Source: Cloacibacillus evryensis DSM 19522
Lineage (GTDB): Bacteria; Synergistota; Synergistia; Synergistales; Synergistaceae
Direction of reading: 5' to 3'
Assembly: GCF_000585335.1 (NCBI RefSeq)
Contig: NZ_KK073872.1
Span: forward strand, 378,001 to 442,000
DNA length: 64,000 nucleotides
The translations under genes and the position numbers were made by a program. Of this stretch, positions 1 to 7,228 are shown piece by piece; positions within the stretch are counted from its first letter, which is position 1; the number at the start of each line of letters is the position of its first letter. The notes beneath the pieces were generated by a model, which was not told where the DNA came from, did not search any database, and saw only the letters and a list, made by a program, of their open reading frames with translations.

Positions 1-501
1 AAGGTCGGCGTCGTCTTCCAGAATCCGGACGATCAGCTTTTCATGGCTTCGATCTACGATGATATCGCCTTCGGCCCGCGCAACATGGGGCTGTCCGAAG
101 AGGAGACCGCCAGACGCGTGGATGAGAGCCTCGCGCTTTTGCATATAGAGCACCTGCGCGGCAAGACGGCGCTCAAGATGTCCGGAGGCGAAAAACGCAT
201 GGCGGCGTTGGCGACGGTGCTCGCGATGGAGCCCGACATAATGCTTTTTGACGAGCCGACCGCCTTTCTCGATCCGCGGGCGCGGCGCAACCTGATAAAT
301 GTACTGAAGGCCCTGCCTCACGTCAAACTCATCGCGACCCACGATCTCGCCTTCGCGGAAGAGGTCTGTGAACGTTCGATACTGCTCAAAGAGGGCGGGA
401 TATTCGCGGACGGCCCCTCGCGGGAGCTGCTCCGTGACGGCCGGCTCATGGAGGACTGCGGCGTTGAGGCGATAGAGGGATGCAAAAGGAGTGTTTCATA
501 A
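1..501 (+). CDS. Nickel/cobalt-type ABC transporter ATP-binding protein (5' truncated)
   Basis: The frame is open from base 1, so the start and the Walker A motif lie outside the window. What remains begins at the Q-loop (VFQNPDDQLF), followed by the ABC signature (LKMSGGEKRM), Walker B (DIMLFDEPTAFLDP) and the H-loop (IATHD). This order and the FGPRNMGL segment are typical of CbiO/EcfA-type energy-coupling ATPases for Ni2+ or Co2+. The stop overlaps the next start (TAATG). Because larE, larB and larC follow at once, the transporter is most likely the nickel importer that feeds the nickel-pincer cofactor, as in lar loci; that metal assignment is inferred from context. Confidence 0.9.
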   Translation, partial: KVGVVFQNPDDQLFMASIYDDIAFGPRNMGLSEEETARRVDESLALLHIEHLRGKTALKMSGGEKRMAALATVLAMEPDIMLFDEPTAFLDPRARRNLINVLKALPHVKLIATHDLAFAEEVCERSILLKEGGIFADGPSRELLRDGRLMEDCGVEAIEGCKRSVS

Positions 502-1247
502 TGGAACTTAATGATTTTTTCAAGGAAAACACGCGCGCAGCGCTGGCCTTCTCGGGCGGCACGGATTCCGCCTATCTCCTCTATATGGCGCTCAAGTGCG
601 GCGCTCAGGTGCGCCCCTATTATGTCAAGACGCCCTTTCAGCCGCGTTTTGAACTTGACGACGCGCTGCGTCTCGCGAGGGAGCTTGGCACGGAGCTTAC
701 CGTCATCGAATATGACATCCTCGACGACGGCCTCATCGCCGCGAATCCGGCTGATCGCTGCTATCACTGCAAGAAGAAACTTTTTGGCCTGCTGCTGCGC
801 GAGCGGGCGGCTAACGACGGCTTCCCCCTCATCATCGACGGCACGAACGCCTCCGACGAAGCGGGAGAGCGGCCCGGGATGCGCGCGCTGTGCGAGCTCG
901 GCGTCCGTTCGCCGCTGCGCGAGTGCGGCCTGACGAAGACGGAAATACGCGCGCGTTCGCGGACGGCGGGACTTTTCACCTGGGACAAGCCGGCCTATGC
1001 CTGCCTTGCGACGCGTGTGCCGGCGGGGCGGCGCATCGACCGCGAACTGCTCCAGCGCGTGGAGGCGGCGGAGAGGGAGCTGTTTGCCCTCGGCTTCACC
1101 GACTTCCGCGTGCGCGTCTTTCACGAGGCCGCCCGCATCCAGCTTTCGCCGGAACAGATGGCCGAGGCGCTGAAAAGACGTGAAGATATCCTTGCCCGGC
1201 TGAAAAAATACTTTGATATCGTCCTTCTTGATATGGAAACGAGGTAA
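501..1247 (+). CDS. larE: LarE, ATP-dependent sacrificial sulfur transferase
   Basis: LarE adenylates the carboxylates of the nickel-pincer precursor (pyridinium-3,5-biscarboxylate mononucleotide) and donates sulfur. The 248-residue protein has the PP-loop SGGTDS (about 18-23), a CxxC pair (C87, C90) and a conserved Cys in KPAYACLATR (C168) that corresponds to the sacrificial cysteine of single-Cys LarE proteins. The ATG at 501 is preferred over an in-frame upstream ATG at 480 because AAAGGAG at 484-490 sits at the right distance and the gene then overlaps the ABC gene by one base, implying translational coupling. Length is close to the family norm. Confidence 0.95.
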   Translation: MELNDFFKENTRAALAFSGGTDSAYLLYMALKCGAQVRPYYVKTPFQPRFELDDALRLARELGTELTVIEYDILDDGLIAANPADRCYHCKKKLFGLLLRERAANDGFPLIIDGTNASDEAGERPGMRALCELGVRSPLRECGLTKTEIRARSRTAGLFTWDKPAYACLATRVPAGRRIDRELLQRVEAAERELFALGFTDFRVRVFHEAARIQLSPEQMAEALKRREDILARLKKYFDIVLLDMETR

Positions 1248-1250
1248 AAG

Positions 1251-2006
1251 ATGGAGAGAAAAGAGCTCAGGAATCTGCTTGAAAGACTTTCCGCCGGTGC
1301 GGCGGACGTGGACGAGGTGATGACGAAGCTTAGGGGAGAACCCTTCCGCGACCTCGGTTTTGCGAAACTCGACAGCCACCGCGTGCTGCGTCAGGGCATC
1401 GCCGAGGTCATCTACGGCGCGGGAAAGAGGCCGGAGCAGATCGCGGAGATCGCCGGCGCGATGCTCGCGGACGGGCAGAGGACCGTGCTCATCACGCGAA
1501 TGAGCGCCGAGGCCGCCGCCGTCGTGGAAAAAACCGTTCCCCTCTCTTATCATGAAATGGGGCGCGTCGGCATCGCCGGCGAGATGCCGCGGCCGGACGG
1601 CCGCGGAAAGATCGTCATCGCCACCGGCGGCACCAGCGACATGCCCGTCGCCGAAGAGGCGGCGCTGACGGCGGAGGCGCTCGGCAACGAGGTCACGCGC
1701 CTTTACGACGTCGGCGTGGCGGGGCTGCACCGCCTCCTCTCGCACACCGACGACGTGATGACGGCCTCCGCCATCGTCGCGATCGCGGGAATGGAGGGGG
1801 CGCTCGCCTCCGTGATCGGCGGCATGGCCGACTGTCCCGTCATCGCCGTACCGACCAGCATCGGCTACGGAGCCTCGTTCGGCGGCCTGTCGGCGCTGCT
1901 TTCAATGCTCAACTCCTGCGCCAGCGGCGTCAGCGTCGTCAACATCGACAACGGTTTCGGAGCAGCCTACCTTGCCAGCATGATAAATCATATAGGAGTG
2001 AATTAG
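1251..2006 (+). CDS. larB: LarB, nicotinate adenine dinucleotide carboxylase/hydrolase
   Basis: LarB carboxylates the pyridinium ring of nicotinic acid adenine dinucleotide at C5 and hydrolyses the phosphoanhydride, the first step of nickel-pincer nucleotide synthesis. The 251-residue protein has the family N-terminal region (LDSHRVLRQGIAEVIYGAGK) and a C-terminal PurE-like domain with GGTSDMPVAEEA, GMEGALASVIGGMADCPVIA and the Gly-rich PTSIGYGASFGG segment. It starts three bases after the larE stop and ends three bases before larC, so it is the middle gene of a tight operon. Confidence 0.95.
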   Translation: MERKELRNLLERLSAGAADVDEVMTKLRGEPFRDLGFAKLDSHRVLRQGIAEVIYGAGKRPEQIAEIAGAMLADGQRTVLITRMSAEAAAVVEKTVPLSYHEMGRVGIAGEMPRPDGRGKIVIATGGTSDMPVAEEAALTAEALGNEVTRLYDVGVAGLHRLLSHTDDVMTASAIVAIAGMEGALASVIGGMADCPVIAVPTSIGYGASFGGLSALLSMLNSCASGVSVVNIDNGFGAAYLASMINHIGVN

Positions 2007-2009
2007 AGA

Positions 2010-2825
2010 ATGAGGACTTTATATCTTGACTGCGGCATGGGGGCCGCGGGCGACATGCTGACGGCGGCGCTGCTGGAGCTTCACCCGGACCCCGCCGCCT
2101 TCCTCGAAAGGATGAACGCGCTCGCGATCCCCGGTGTGGAGGTATCCGCCGCGCCCTGCGTCAAATGCGGCATCACCGGGACCCGCGTCACCGTCACCGT
2201 AAACGGCGAGGAGGAGGAGAGCGCGGAGGGCGAAACGTGCCGCGACTGCCGCGAACATCATCAGGCGCACGCGCATGAGCACGCGGCGCATCATCATCAC
2301 GAAAAGGAACACAGCCACGCGGGGATGCATGAGATAGAGCACCTCATCTCCCATCTCGACCTGCCGGAGAAGGTGCGTTCCGACGTGATCGCGGTCTACG
2401 CGCTGGTCGCCGGCGCCGAGTCCAAGGTGCACGGCCGCCCGGTCTCGGAGGTGCATTTCCATGAGGTGGGCGCGATGGACGCCGTCGCCGATATCACCGC
2501 CGTCTGCCTGCTGCTTCACGAACTTGCGCCGGAGAGGATCATCGCCTCCCCCGTCCATGTCGGCAGCGGCCATGTGCGCTGCGCCCACGGCGTGCTGCCG
2601 GTCCCCGCGCCGGCGGCGGCGGAGATACTGCGCGGAGTGCCGATCTACGGAGGCGCGGTGCGCGGCGAACTGTGCACGCCCACGGGAGCCGCGCTGCTTA
2701 AGCATTTTGCCGCCGACTTCGCGCCGCTGCCGGTGATCAAAATATCCGGGATAGGTTACGGCATGGGCAAAAAAGATTTCGCCTGGGCGAACTGTGTAAG
2801 GGCGATGATCGGCGATGCCGAATGA
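2010..2825 (+). CDS. larC: LarC-type nickel insertion protein, N-terminal part only
   Basis: LarC is the CTP-dependent nickel insertase that completes the nickel-pincer nucleotide. This 271-residue frame begins with the family motif YLDCGMGAAGDMLTAALLEL, carries a His-rich loop of about 30 residues (about 90-115) likely to hold nickel, and has EVHFHEVGAMDAVADI and the CTPTGAALLKHF segment. Full LarC proteins are about 400 residues; this one stops where LarC1 of Lactiplantibacillus ends. In that organism LarC2 is joined by a programmed frameshift. The +1 frame here runs only about 30 codons beyond the stop into a terminator, so no LarC2 domain is present at this site. Confidence 0.9.
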   Translation: MRTLYLDCGMGAAGDMLTAALLELHPDPAAFLERMNALAIPGVEVSAAPCVKCGITGTRVTVTVNGEEEESAEGETCRDCREHHQAHAHEHAAHHHHEKEHSHAGMHEIEHLISHLDLPEKVRSDVIAVYALVAGAESKVHGRPVSEVHFHEVGAMDAVADITAVCLLLHELAPERIIASPVHVGSGHVRCAHGVLPVPAPAAAEILRGVPIYGGAVRGELCTPTGAALLKHFAADFAPLPVIKISGIGYGMGKKDFAWANCVRAMIGDAE

Positions 2826-2852
2826 CCCTTTGATAGAATATCTGAACGACGA

Positions 2853-2893
2853 AATAGAGGCCGTTTGGAGCGTTGTTCCAAACGGCCTCTATT
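2853..2893. terminator. Bidirectional terminator between larC and the permease gene
   Basis: A perfect 17-bp inverted repeat (2853-2869 and 2877-2893) with a 7-base loop and A/T-rich outer ends lies between two convergent genes. It should stop transcription from both sides. Confidence 0.85.
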
Positions 2894-2913
2894 CATACAA
2901 GGAGAGCTGTCAT

Positions 2914-3807
2914 CTATAAGAAAAGATCTGTGAGAAGGCCGGTCACGGCTGCGAATATCATCGCAAATAACAGGTAGAGGGCAAAATTCTTAATCCCCAG
3001 CACGATCTTCAGCGCGCCGAGGTTCGTCACCTTCGTCGCGGGACCCGTGATCATGAAGGCCGCCGCCGCGCCCATGCCCATGCCGCTTTGCATCCATTCG
3101 GCGAGCAGCGGGACGGTGCCGCCGCCGCAGACGTACAGCGGCACTCCGGCCGTCGCCGCGGCGATAACGCCCCAGCCGCCGTCTCCGCCGAAGAGGCCGG
3201 CGACCGCCGTCTGGGGAACGAAACACATAAAAATCGCCGCGAGGACGACGCCCGCAAAGAAGTAGGGGCCGGTGGCCCTGATGTTCCGCAGGATGTTTTT
3301 CAGGAGGCGCATCGCCATATCGGGGTCGGTGTCGCGGTTTTCCCCCTCCGCGAAACCGGAAAAATTAAAAAACTTCCCGCCGCGAAAGAGATACCTTACA
3401 CAGAGCCCCGCCGCCGCGCCGCAGATGAAAGATGAGAGCGTCCTGACGGCGAGCGCCTTCATCCCCAGCGCCGCGCTGTAGATCATCAGCTGCGGGTTGA
3501 GCAGGATCGAACTCATCATAAAGGCCGCGAGCCAGTCGTCATTCATGCCCTTTTCCGACAGCGAGGCGGCGATCGGTATCGTTCCGTACATGCAGAGCGG
3601 CGAAGCGATGCCGAGAAGGCTTGCCGGCACCACGCCGGCGGCCCCTAAGCGCGCGCCGCGCATCGCGCCGAGCAGCCCGTGTATCCTCTCCTTCGCGAAT
3701 ACCGAGATCGACGAGCCCATAAGGATGCCAAGCCCCCAGAAGGGAGCGATATCCTTAAATAGCGTTATGAAACAGTGGCTGAAATATGCAAATTCATACT
3801 CTATCAT
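2914..3807 (-). CDS. Permease of the ArsP/UPF0718 family
   Basis: The 297-residue protein is an integral membrane permease of the ArsP_1/UPF0718 type (YraQ-like). Visible features are two homologous halves with multiple hydrophobic segments, the motif LLGIASPLCMYGTIPIAASL in the first half and VPLYVCGGGTVPLLAEWM with a following Gly/Pro-rich helix (FMITGPATKVTNLGAL) in the second. ArsP members export organoarsenicals, while other members have unknown substrates, so the substrate is not assigned. It has its own MerR-type promoter (3848-3878), and a MerR gene lies just upstream, so metal or electrophile induction is likely. Confidence 0.85.
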   Translation of the reverse strand: MIEYEFAYFSHCFITLFKDIAPFWGLGILMGSSISVFAKERIHGLLGAMRGARLGAAGVVPASLLGIASPLCMYGTIPIAASLSEKGMNDDWLAAFMMSSILLNPQLMIYSAALGMKALAVRTLSSFICGAAAGLCVRYLFRGGKFFNFSGFAEGENRDTDPDMAMRLLKNILRNIRATGPYFFAGVVLAAIFMCFVPQTAVAGLFGGDGGWGVIAAATAGVPLYVCGGGTVPLLAEWMQSGMGMGAAAAFMITGPATKVTNLGALKIVLGIKNFALYLLFAMIFAAVTGLLTDLFL

Positions 3808-3847
3808 CTTTTATTGCCGCGCCTCTCTGGCCCCTTATTTTATGACG

Positions 3848-3878
3848 ATGCTAATCCTTAGAGCCGGCTCTAAGTCAA
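3848..3878 (-). promoter_or_regulatory. MerR-type promoter with 19-bp spacer
   Basis: On the minus strand a -35 TTGACT and a -10 TAGCAT are separated by 19 bp, longer than the optimal 17. The perfect palindrome CTTAGAGCCGGCTCTAAG (3857-3874) fills the spacer. This geometry is the hallmark of promoters that MerR-family proteins activate by untwisting DNA. It drives the permease gene starting at 3807. Confidence 0.85.
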
Positions 3879-4009
3879 GCGCCATGCGCCGCCGGAAAAG
3901 GCTGGCGATATTTTTTATGTCTCTGTGTAAGGTAAGATCACGGATGTTTCGGGCGGGTTTATTAGGATGCGGAAGCCCCTCCGCGCGAACGCTATGCGCG
4001 CCGCGCGGC

Positions 4010-4432
4010 CTATACGGCGAAGCTCTGTGCTGAAACCTCTTCCCGGCGGCGCCAGCGCCCGACGGCGTTTTCCGTCTCCGTCATCAGGCCGCTGTCATAG
4101 TGTTCGAGCTGGTAATCCGCCTCGCGGAGACAGCCGTGGAGGTGCTCTATCTTGCTCATCAGGCTCCGGCGCGTCTCAAGGAGGATGACCTTCCGCTCCT
4201 GACGCGTGCCGCTGCCGAGCATCGCGAGCTTGACGTAGCTGAGGATCGACTCCAGCGACATGCCGATCTCTTTGAATCTCTGAATGAACATCACCCACTC
4301 GATCACTTCATCGTTGTAGTCGCGCAGGCCGCTCTCCGTTCTGGGAACGGGAGGTATCAGCCCGATACGTTCATAGTACCTCAATGTGTCCGCCGAAAGC
4401 CCCGTCTTTTCCGCCGCTTCGCTGATCGTCAT
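4010..4432 (-). CDS. MerR-family transcriptional regulator
   Basis: The 140-residue protein has the MerR winged-helix start MTISEAAEKTGLSADTLRYY followed by ERIGLIPPV, then a long dimerisation helix (about 75-115) and a short tail with few Cys residues. The sequence looks like the AdhR/NmlR/YyaN subgroup, which responds to electrophiles, rather than a classic metal sensor. The ATG at 4432 is preceded by AAGGAGGAG; the longer frame lacks a good ribosome-binding site. The likely target is the 19-bp-spacer promoter at 3848-3878, just downstream, plus possibly the two similar promoters at 6237-6324. Confidence 0.9.
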   Translation of the reverse strand: MTISEAAEKTGLSADTLRYYERIGLIPPVPRTESGLRDYNDEVIEWVMFIQRFKEIGMSLESILSYVKLAMLGSGTRQERKVILLETRRSLMSKIEHLHGCLREADYQLEHYDSGLMTETENAVGRWRRREEVSAQSFAV

Positions 4433-4466
4433 TTCCGTCTCCTCCTTTTGTCTTACGCGCCGCGCC

Positions 4467-4826
4467 CTAATTTCGCGGCGGCGTCTCATCCTTAGCTTTT
4501 CTTATTATGTAGTCCAGGCAGTCGAGCGACTGCTGTTTAACGTGGATATCCTCAAGCAGGCGAAACCGCTGCCGCTTCAAGAGCCTGATCCGTTCGCCGC
4601 CGGTCTTTGCGTCCTCGTCCAGCAGCACGGGATTATCCCTCAGTGTCTCCGGCGAGATCCCCGCCTTGAGGAGCGACTCTATCCTGCCGATACGCCGCAG
4701 CTCCTCCCCCCGATAGTCGCGGTCCCCGTCCGTGAGCCTCCGGCAGGTCAGCAGCCCGGCCTCTTCGTAATATCGGAGCTTTGCCGGATCGATCTGGAAA
4801 GAACCGCAAACTTCGTCAATGGTCAT
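4467..4826 (-). CDS. Second, divergent MerR-family regulator
   Basis: The 119-residue protein begins MTIDEVCGSFQIDPAKLRYY and continues as a MerR-type winged helix (RDYRGEELRRIGRIESLLKAGISPETL) and a coiled-coil helix with a C-terminal RKAKDETPPRN tail. It is shorter than most MerR proteins and lacks an effector domain beyond the helix. The ATG at 4826 has GGAGGG upstream. It lies 34 bp ahead of the other MerR gene in the same direction, so the two may be co-transcribed. Its effector is unknown. Confidence 0.8.
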   Translation of the reverse strand: MTIDEVCGSFQIDPAKLRYYEEAGLLTCRRLTDGDRDYRGEELRRIGRIESLLKAGISPETLRDNPVLLDEDAKTGGERIRLLKRQRFRLLEDIHVKQQSLDCLDYIIRKAKDETPPRN

Positions 4827-4850
4827 TTGTGCCCTCCGCCGCCAATAAAA

Positions 4851-4912
4851 ATAGTGTAAGCGCGGCAGCTTGCGGAAGAATCCTCCTCCCTTGCCGATCG
4901 CGCTTACACTAT
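4851..4912 (-). terminator. Large inverted repeat after the LysR gene, terminator-like
   Basis: Perfect 14-bp arms (4851-4864 and 4899-4912) enclose a 34-base loop that can itself fold (GGCA with TGCC, and GGAG with TTCC). On the minus strand the right arm is followed by a T-rich run, so it can terminate the LysR gene that ends at 4948. The large structured loop is unusual for a simple terminator; a leader regulating the MerR pair is the alternative. Confidence 0.6.
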
Positions 4913-4947
4913 AATTTTCCGGGACCAATATGTCTAATGCTTATAAT

Positions 4948-5838
4948 TTATGATTCAGTCATGCCTAAAAAGCATTTCAGGTGTTCGATGAATTTCGTCG
5001 CCGCGAGGCTGAAAGGCTGCTGGCGCTTCCAGGCAAGCACGGAGGTCGAGGTCAGTTCCGGATACAGAGGCCGGAGTGCCAGAACATTGTTGTCGAGATA
5101 GGGAAGCGAGCCTTCGACCGTGACGCAGCGCCCCATCCCTTTTTGTACCATGATGGAGGCGTTTGTGCTCATGCTGTGCGTAAGAATGACGCGCTCACGG
5201 TCAAATGAGCTTCCGAACCAACTGAGCAGTTCGTTGCGCACGCCCCCGCGGATCGGGAGGATCAGCGGCCCCGTCATCAGGTCGTCCGCCGTCACATATT
5301 CGCGCGCGGCCAGCGGGTCGTCGGCGGGCATTACGGCGACCCAGCGTTCCTTCACATCCAGCCTGATAAATTCGTATTTTTCGATGTTGATCGGCTCAAG
5401 CAGCAGGCCGATGTCGGTCAGCCCCTTGTCCATGCGTTCTTTGGTGAGGTCGGCGCTCGCGGTAAATATTTCATAACGTATGAGGGGATGTTTCGTGCGG
5501 CAGGATTTTATAATGTCTCCCAACAGCTGTACCGAGGCGAGTTCGCCGGCTCCGATCGACACCGTGCCGTCGATCAGTTCGTTTTGTTCCAGGAGCTCCC
5601 TCTCCGTCTTATCGACGAGTTCTGCGATCTCCTCCGCGCGGCGGCGCAGCAGTATCCCTTCGTTCGTCAGCGCTATCCCGCGCGCGCCCCGGCGGAAGAG
5701 CCTGACGCCGACCTCCTCCTCCAACTGCGCCAACTGCCGGGATAAGGTCGGCTGCGTGATGTGCAGCATCTCCGCCGCCTTTGTGATGCTCTCTTCCCTG
5801 ACCACGGTCAGAAAATAACGCAGGACCCTGATCTCCAT
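4948..5838 (-). CDS. LysR-family transcriptional regulator
   Basis: The 296-residue protein has the N-terminal LysR helix-turn-helix (MEIRVLRYFLTVVREESITK, then AAEMLHITQPTLSRQLAQLE) and a periplasmic-binding-protein-like effector domain (about 90-290) without transmembrane segments. The GTG at 5847 would sit on the ribosome-binding site GGGGAGG, so the ATG at 5838 is used. No divergent target gene exists upstream, as 5839-6724 has no convincing gene; its regulon may lie elsewhere or have been lost. The effector is unknown. Confidence 0.9.
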   Translation of the reverse strand: MEIRVLRYFLTVVREESITKAAEMLHITQPTLSRQLAQLEEEVGVRLFRRGARGIALTNEGILLRRRAEEIAELVDKTERELLEQNELIDGTVSIGAGELASVQLLGDIIKSCRTKHPLIRYEIFTASADLTKERMDKGLTDIGLLLEPINIEKYEFIRLDVKERWVAVMPADDPLAAREYVTADDLMTGPLILPIRGGVRNELLSWFGSSFDRERVILTHSMSTNASIMVQKGMGRCVTVEGSLPYLDNNVLALRPLYPELTSTSVLAWKRQQPFSLAATKFIEHLKCFLGMTES

Positions 5839-6236
5839 CTTCCGCACCTCCCCGTAAATTTTGCCTCTGCCCGCTGCTTTTCTTTATTATAGCAACATAT
5901 CGGCGGCAAAGGTTTTGCGGAGAAACCGGCCGCGGCAGCGTAGCGGCGATGCCGCCGGGGCGCTTTATTTCATGCGCGGATCTCATCGCGTTCATGGGAA
6001 GGGAATTGTTTGTCGGGATCGCGCGGCGGCCTGTTCTGCCCGGCGCCTTCATCGCCGGTCTTAGGCGGTGTTTTTTACCGGCAATGACAGTCTTGAGCGG
6101 CGAGAGGCGCGCTTCATGCTGCTGAATATGGGTCAAACCAGCCTGATTTTTATTGACATAATCTGCCGCGCGGTCATGTCCGCAGATTGGTCCGCTTTGT
6201 CTGTCCGGACCTTTCCGCCCGCCGCCGGATGGCGTA

Positions 6237-6267
6237 AGATTGGCCGTTTGAGTTCGCTCTAAGTCAA
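6237..6267 (-). promoter_or_regulatory. Leftward MerR-type promoter without a clear gene
   Basis: On the minus strand TTGACT is followed by a 19-bp spacer containing TAGAGCGAACTCAA and a weak -10 (CAATCT). The -35 region and half of the dyad are the same as in the promoter at 3848-3878, so the same regulator could bind. No credible gene starts downstream on this strand before the LysR gene. Confidence 0.55.
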
Positions 6268-6293
6268 GCCTCGCGGCCGGTTTTAAAAGCCGC

Positions 6294-6324
6294 TTGACTT
6301 AGAGCCGCCTCTAAAGTGTAACCT
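6294..6324 (+). promoter_or_regulatory. Rightward MerR-type promoter without a clear gene
   Basis: TTGACT, a 19-bp spacer with TTAGAGCCGCCTCTAA and a -10-like TAACCT point rightward. Together with the leftward promoter it forms a 14-bp inverted repeat (6256-6269 and 6292-6305). No recognisable rightward gene follows before the oppositely oriented crcB. Confidence 0.6.
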
Positions 6325-6724
6325 GTCATTACGGCGGCAAACCGCCGCGCGGCATAGGTCTCCGAAAAAAAAACGGCCCGCGGATAATACGCGTACCATA
6401 AAGGGGGTGGTGGAGGAATAAACATACCGCATAACGAGCTGTCAGAAGATGACGCACAACTTCCTCCCAGGGAACCGTCTTGGTGAAATGCTTCCGCTTT
6501 GGCGGCCGTTTTTTTCAAAGAGACCGGGGTAACTAACTGAAATGACCCACTGACTCCACAAAGGGAAGCATTTCCAAAAGGCGGATAAGGTACAAATGGG
6601 AGGCTATAAGGCGAAGGATATATTCCGAAAGATAATTAAAAATAGATCATATCACGCCGGAATGCCGGGCGTGCCGCGCGGGGCGCGGGCTTTGCGCGCA
6701 AAAGAGGGAGACGGGCGCGGCCCG

Positions 6725-7096
6725 CTAAAGGCAAAGTCCCGCAAGCGTCCGTCCCGCGGCTACGGAGAACAGGCAGCAGAGGACGCTGAGGACGGCGTAG
6801 AGCGCGGCGTGGCCCATTTTGCCCTGCGATATCAGGGCGAAGGTCTCGAGAGAGAAGGTGGAGAAGGTGGTGAAACCGCCGCAGAAGCCTGCCTGCAGCA
6901 TCAATATCACGGAATGGCGCGAAAGGCCGTGCCTCTCGGAAAACAGGCTCAGCACGCCGATCATGAACGAGCCGAAGATATTTATCGCGAGCGTCGCCGC
7001 GGGAATTACGCTCTGTGACGATGCCGCTTTCCCCAGAAGATAGCGCAGCGACGCGCCGAAAAAACCGCCAAGTCCCACAAACAGCATGCCTTCCAT
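6725..7096 (-). CDS. crcB: CrcB/FluC fluoride channel
   Basis: This 123-residue four-helix membrane protein exports fluoride as a dual-topology dimer. It has the family signatures GGFFGASLRYLLG near the N-terminus, NIFGSFMIG, and GFCGGFTTFSTFS with the Phe and Thr/Ser residues that line the pore. GGGGGA precedes the ATG. A fluoride riboswitch with an intrinsic terminator lies in its leader (7132-7206), which confirms the assignment and the regulation. It is a single-copy gene here, so it presumably forms a homodimer. Confidence 0.97.
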   Translation of the reverse strand: MEGMLFVGLGGFFGASLRYLLGKAASSQSVIPAATLAINIFGSFMIGVLSLFSERHGLSRHSVILMLQAGFCGGFTTFSTFSLETFALISQGKMGHAALYAVLSVLCCLFSVAAGRTLAGLCL

Positions 7097-7131
7097 GACA
7101 AAAATTCCCCCAGTGTCTTGTGTATATCGGC

Positions 7132-7206
7132 AAAAAAAGACTCCCGTCTCTTTGGACAGGAGTCATCATCGTAAAAACGAATTTCGGGCGAACTCCATCG
7201 CCCTCG
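7132..7206 (-). promoter_or_regulatory. Fluoride riboswitch (crcB motif) with terminator
   Basis: On the minus strand the leader reads GGGCGATGGAGTTCGCCC, then a hairpin, then GATGATGACTCCT, matching the crcB-motif pattern of GGCGAUGG...GUUCGCC...AUGAUG-CUCCU. It runs into a terminator with stem GACTCCCGTC/GACAGGAGTC (7139-7148, 7155-7164) and a T7 run. Fluoride binding should prevent terminator folding and turn on crcB. A TATAAT at 7217-7222 is placed to start this RNA. Confidence 0.92.
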
Positions 7207-7228
7207 TATGCGCATAATTATACCACCG

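Larger units (their letters stand above)
5839..6724. other. Gene-poor stretch with divergent MerR-type promoters
   Basis: No frame here shows a recognisable family or convincing coding character; open frames are short and mostly overlap neighbours. The stretch contains two divergent 19-bp-spacer promoters (annotated separately). To the right of them only a 27-codon frame (6449-6532), without homology that can be recognised, could be made. The simplest reading is that the genes once served by these promoters were deleted or decayed. Confidence 0.6.

Noticed and set aside
318-1745. 475-codon open frame on the minus strand
   Set aside because: It runs antisense to larE and larB, has no family features and reflects the high GC of the coding strand.
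5609-6136. 175-codon minus-strand open frame over the LysR start and the gene-poor stretch
   Set aside because: Its second half overlaps the LysR helix-turn-helix in another frame and its first half has no family signal or ribosome-binding site.
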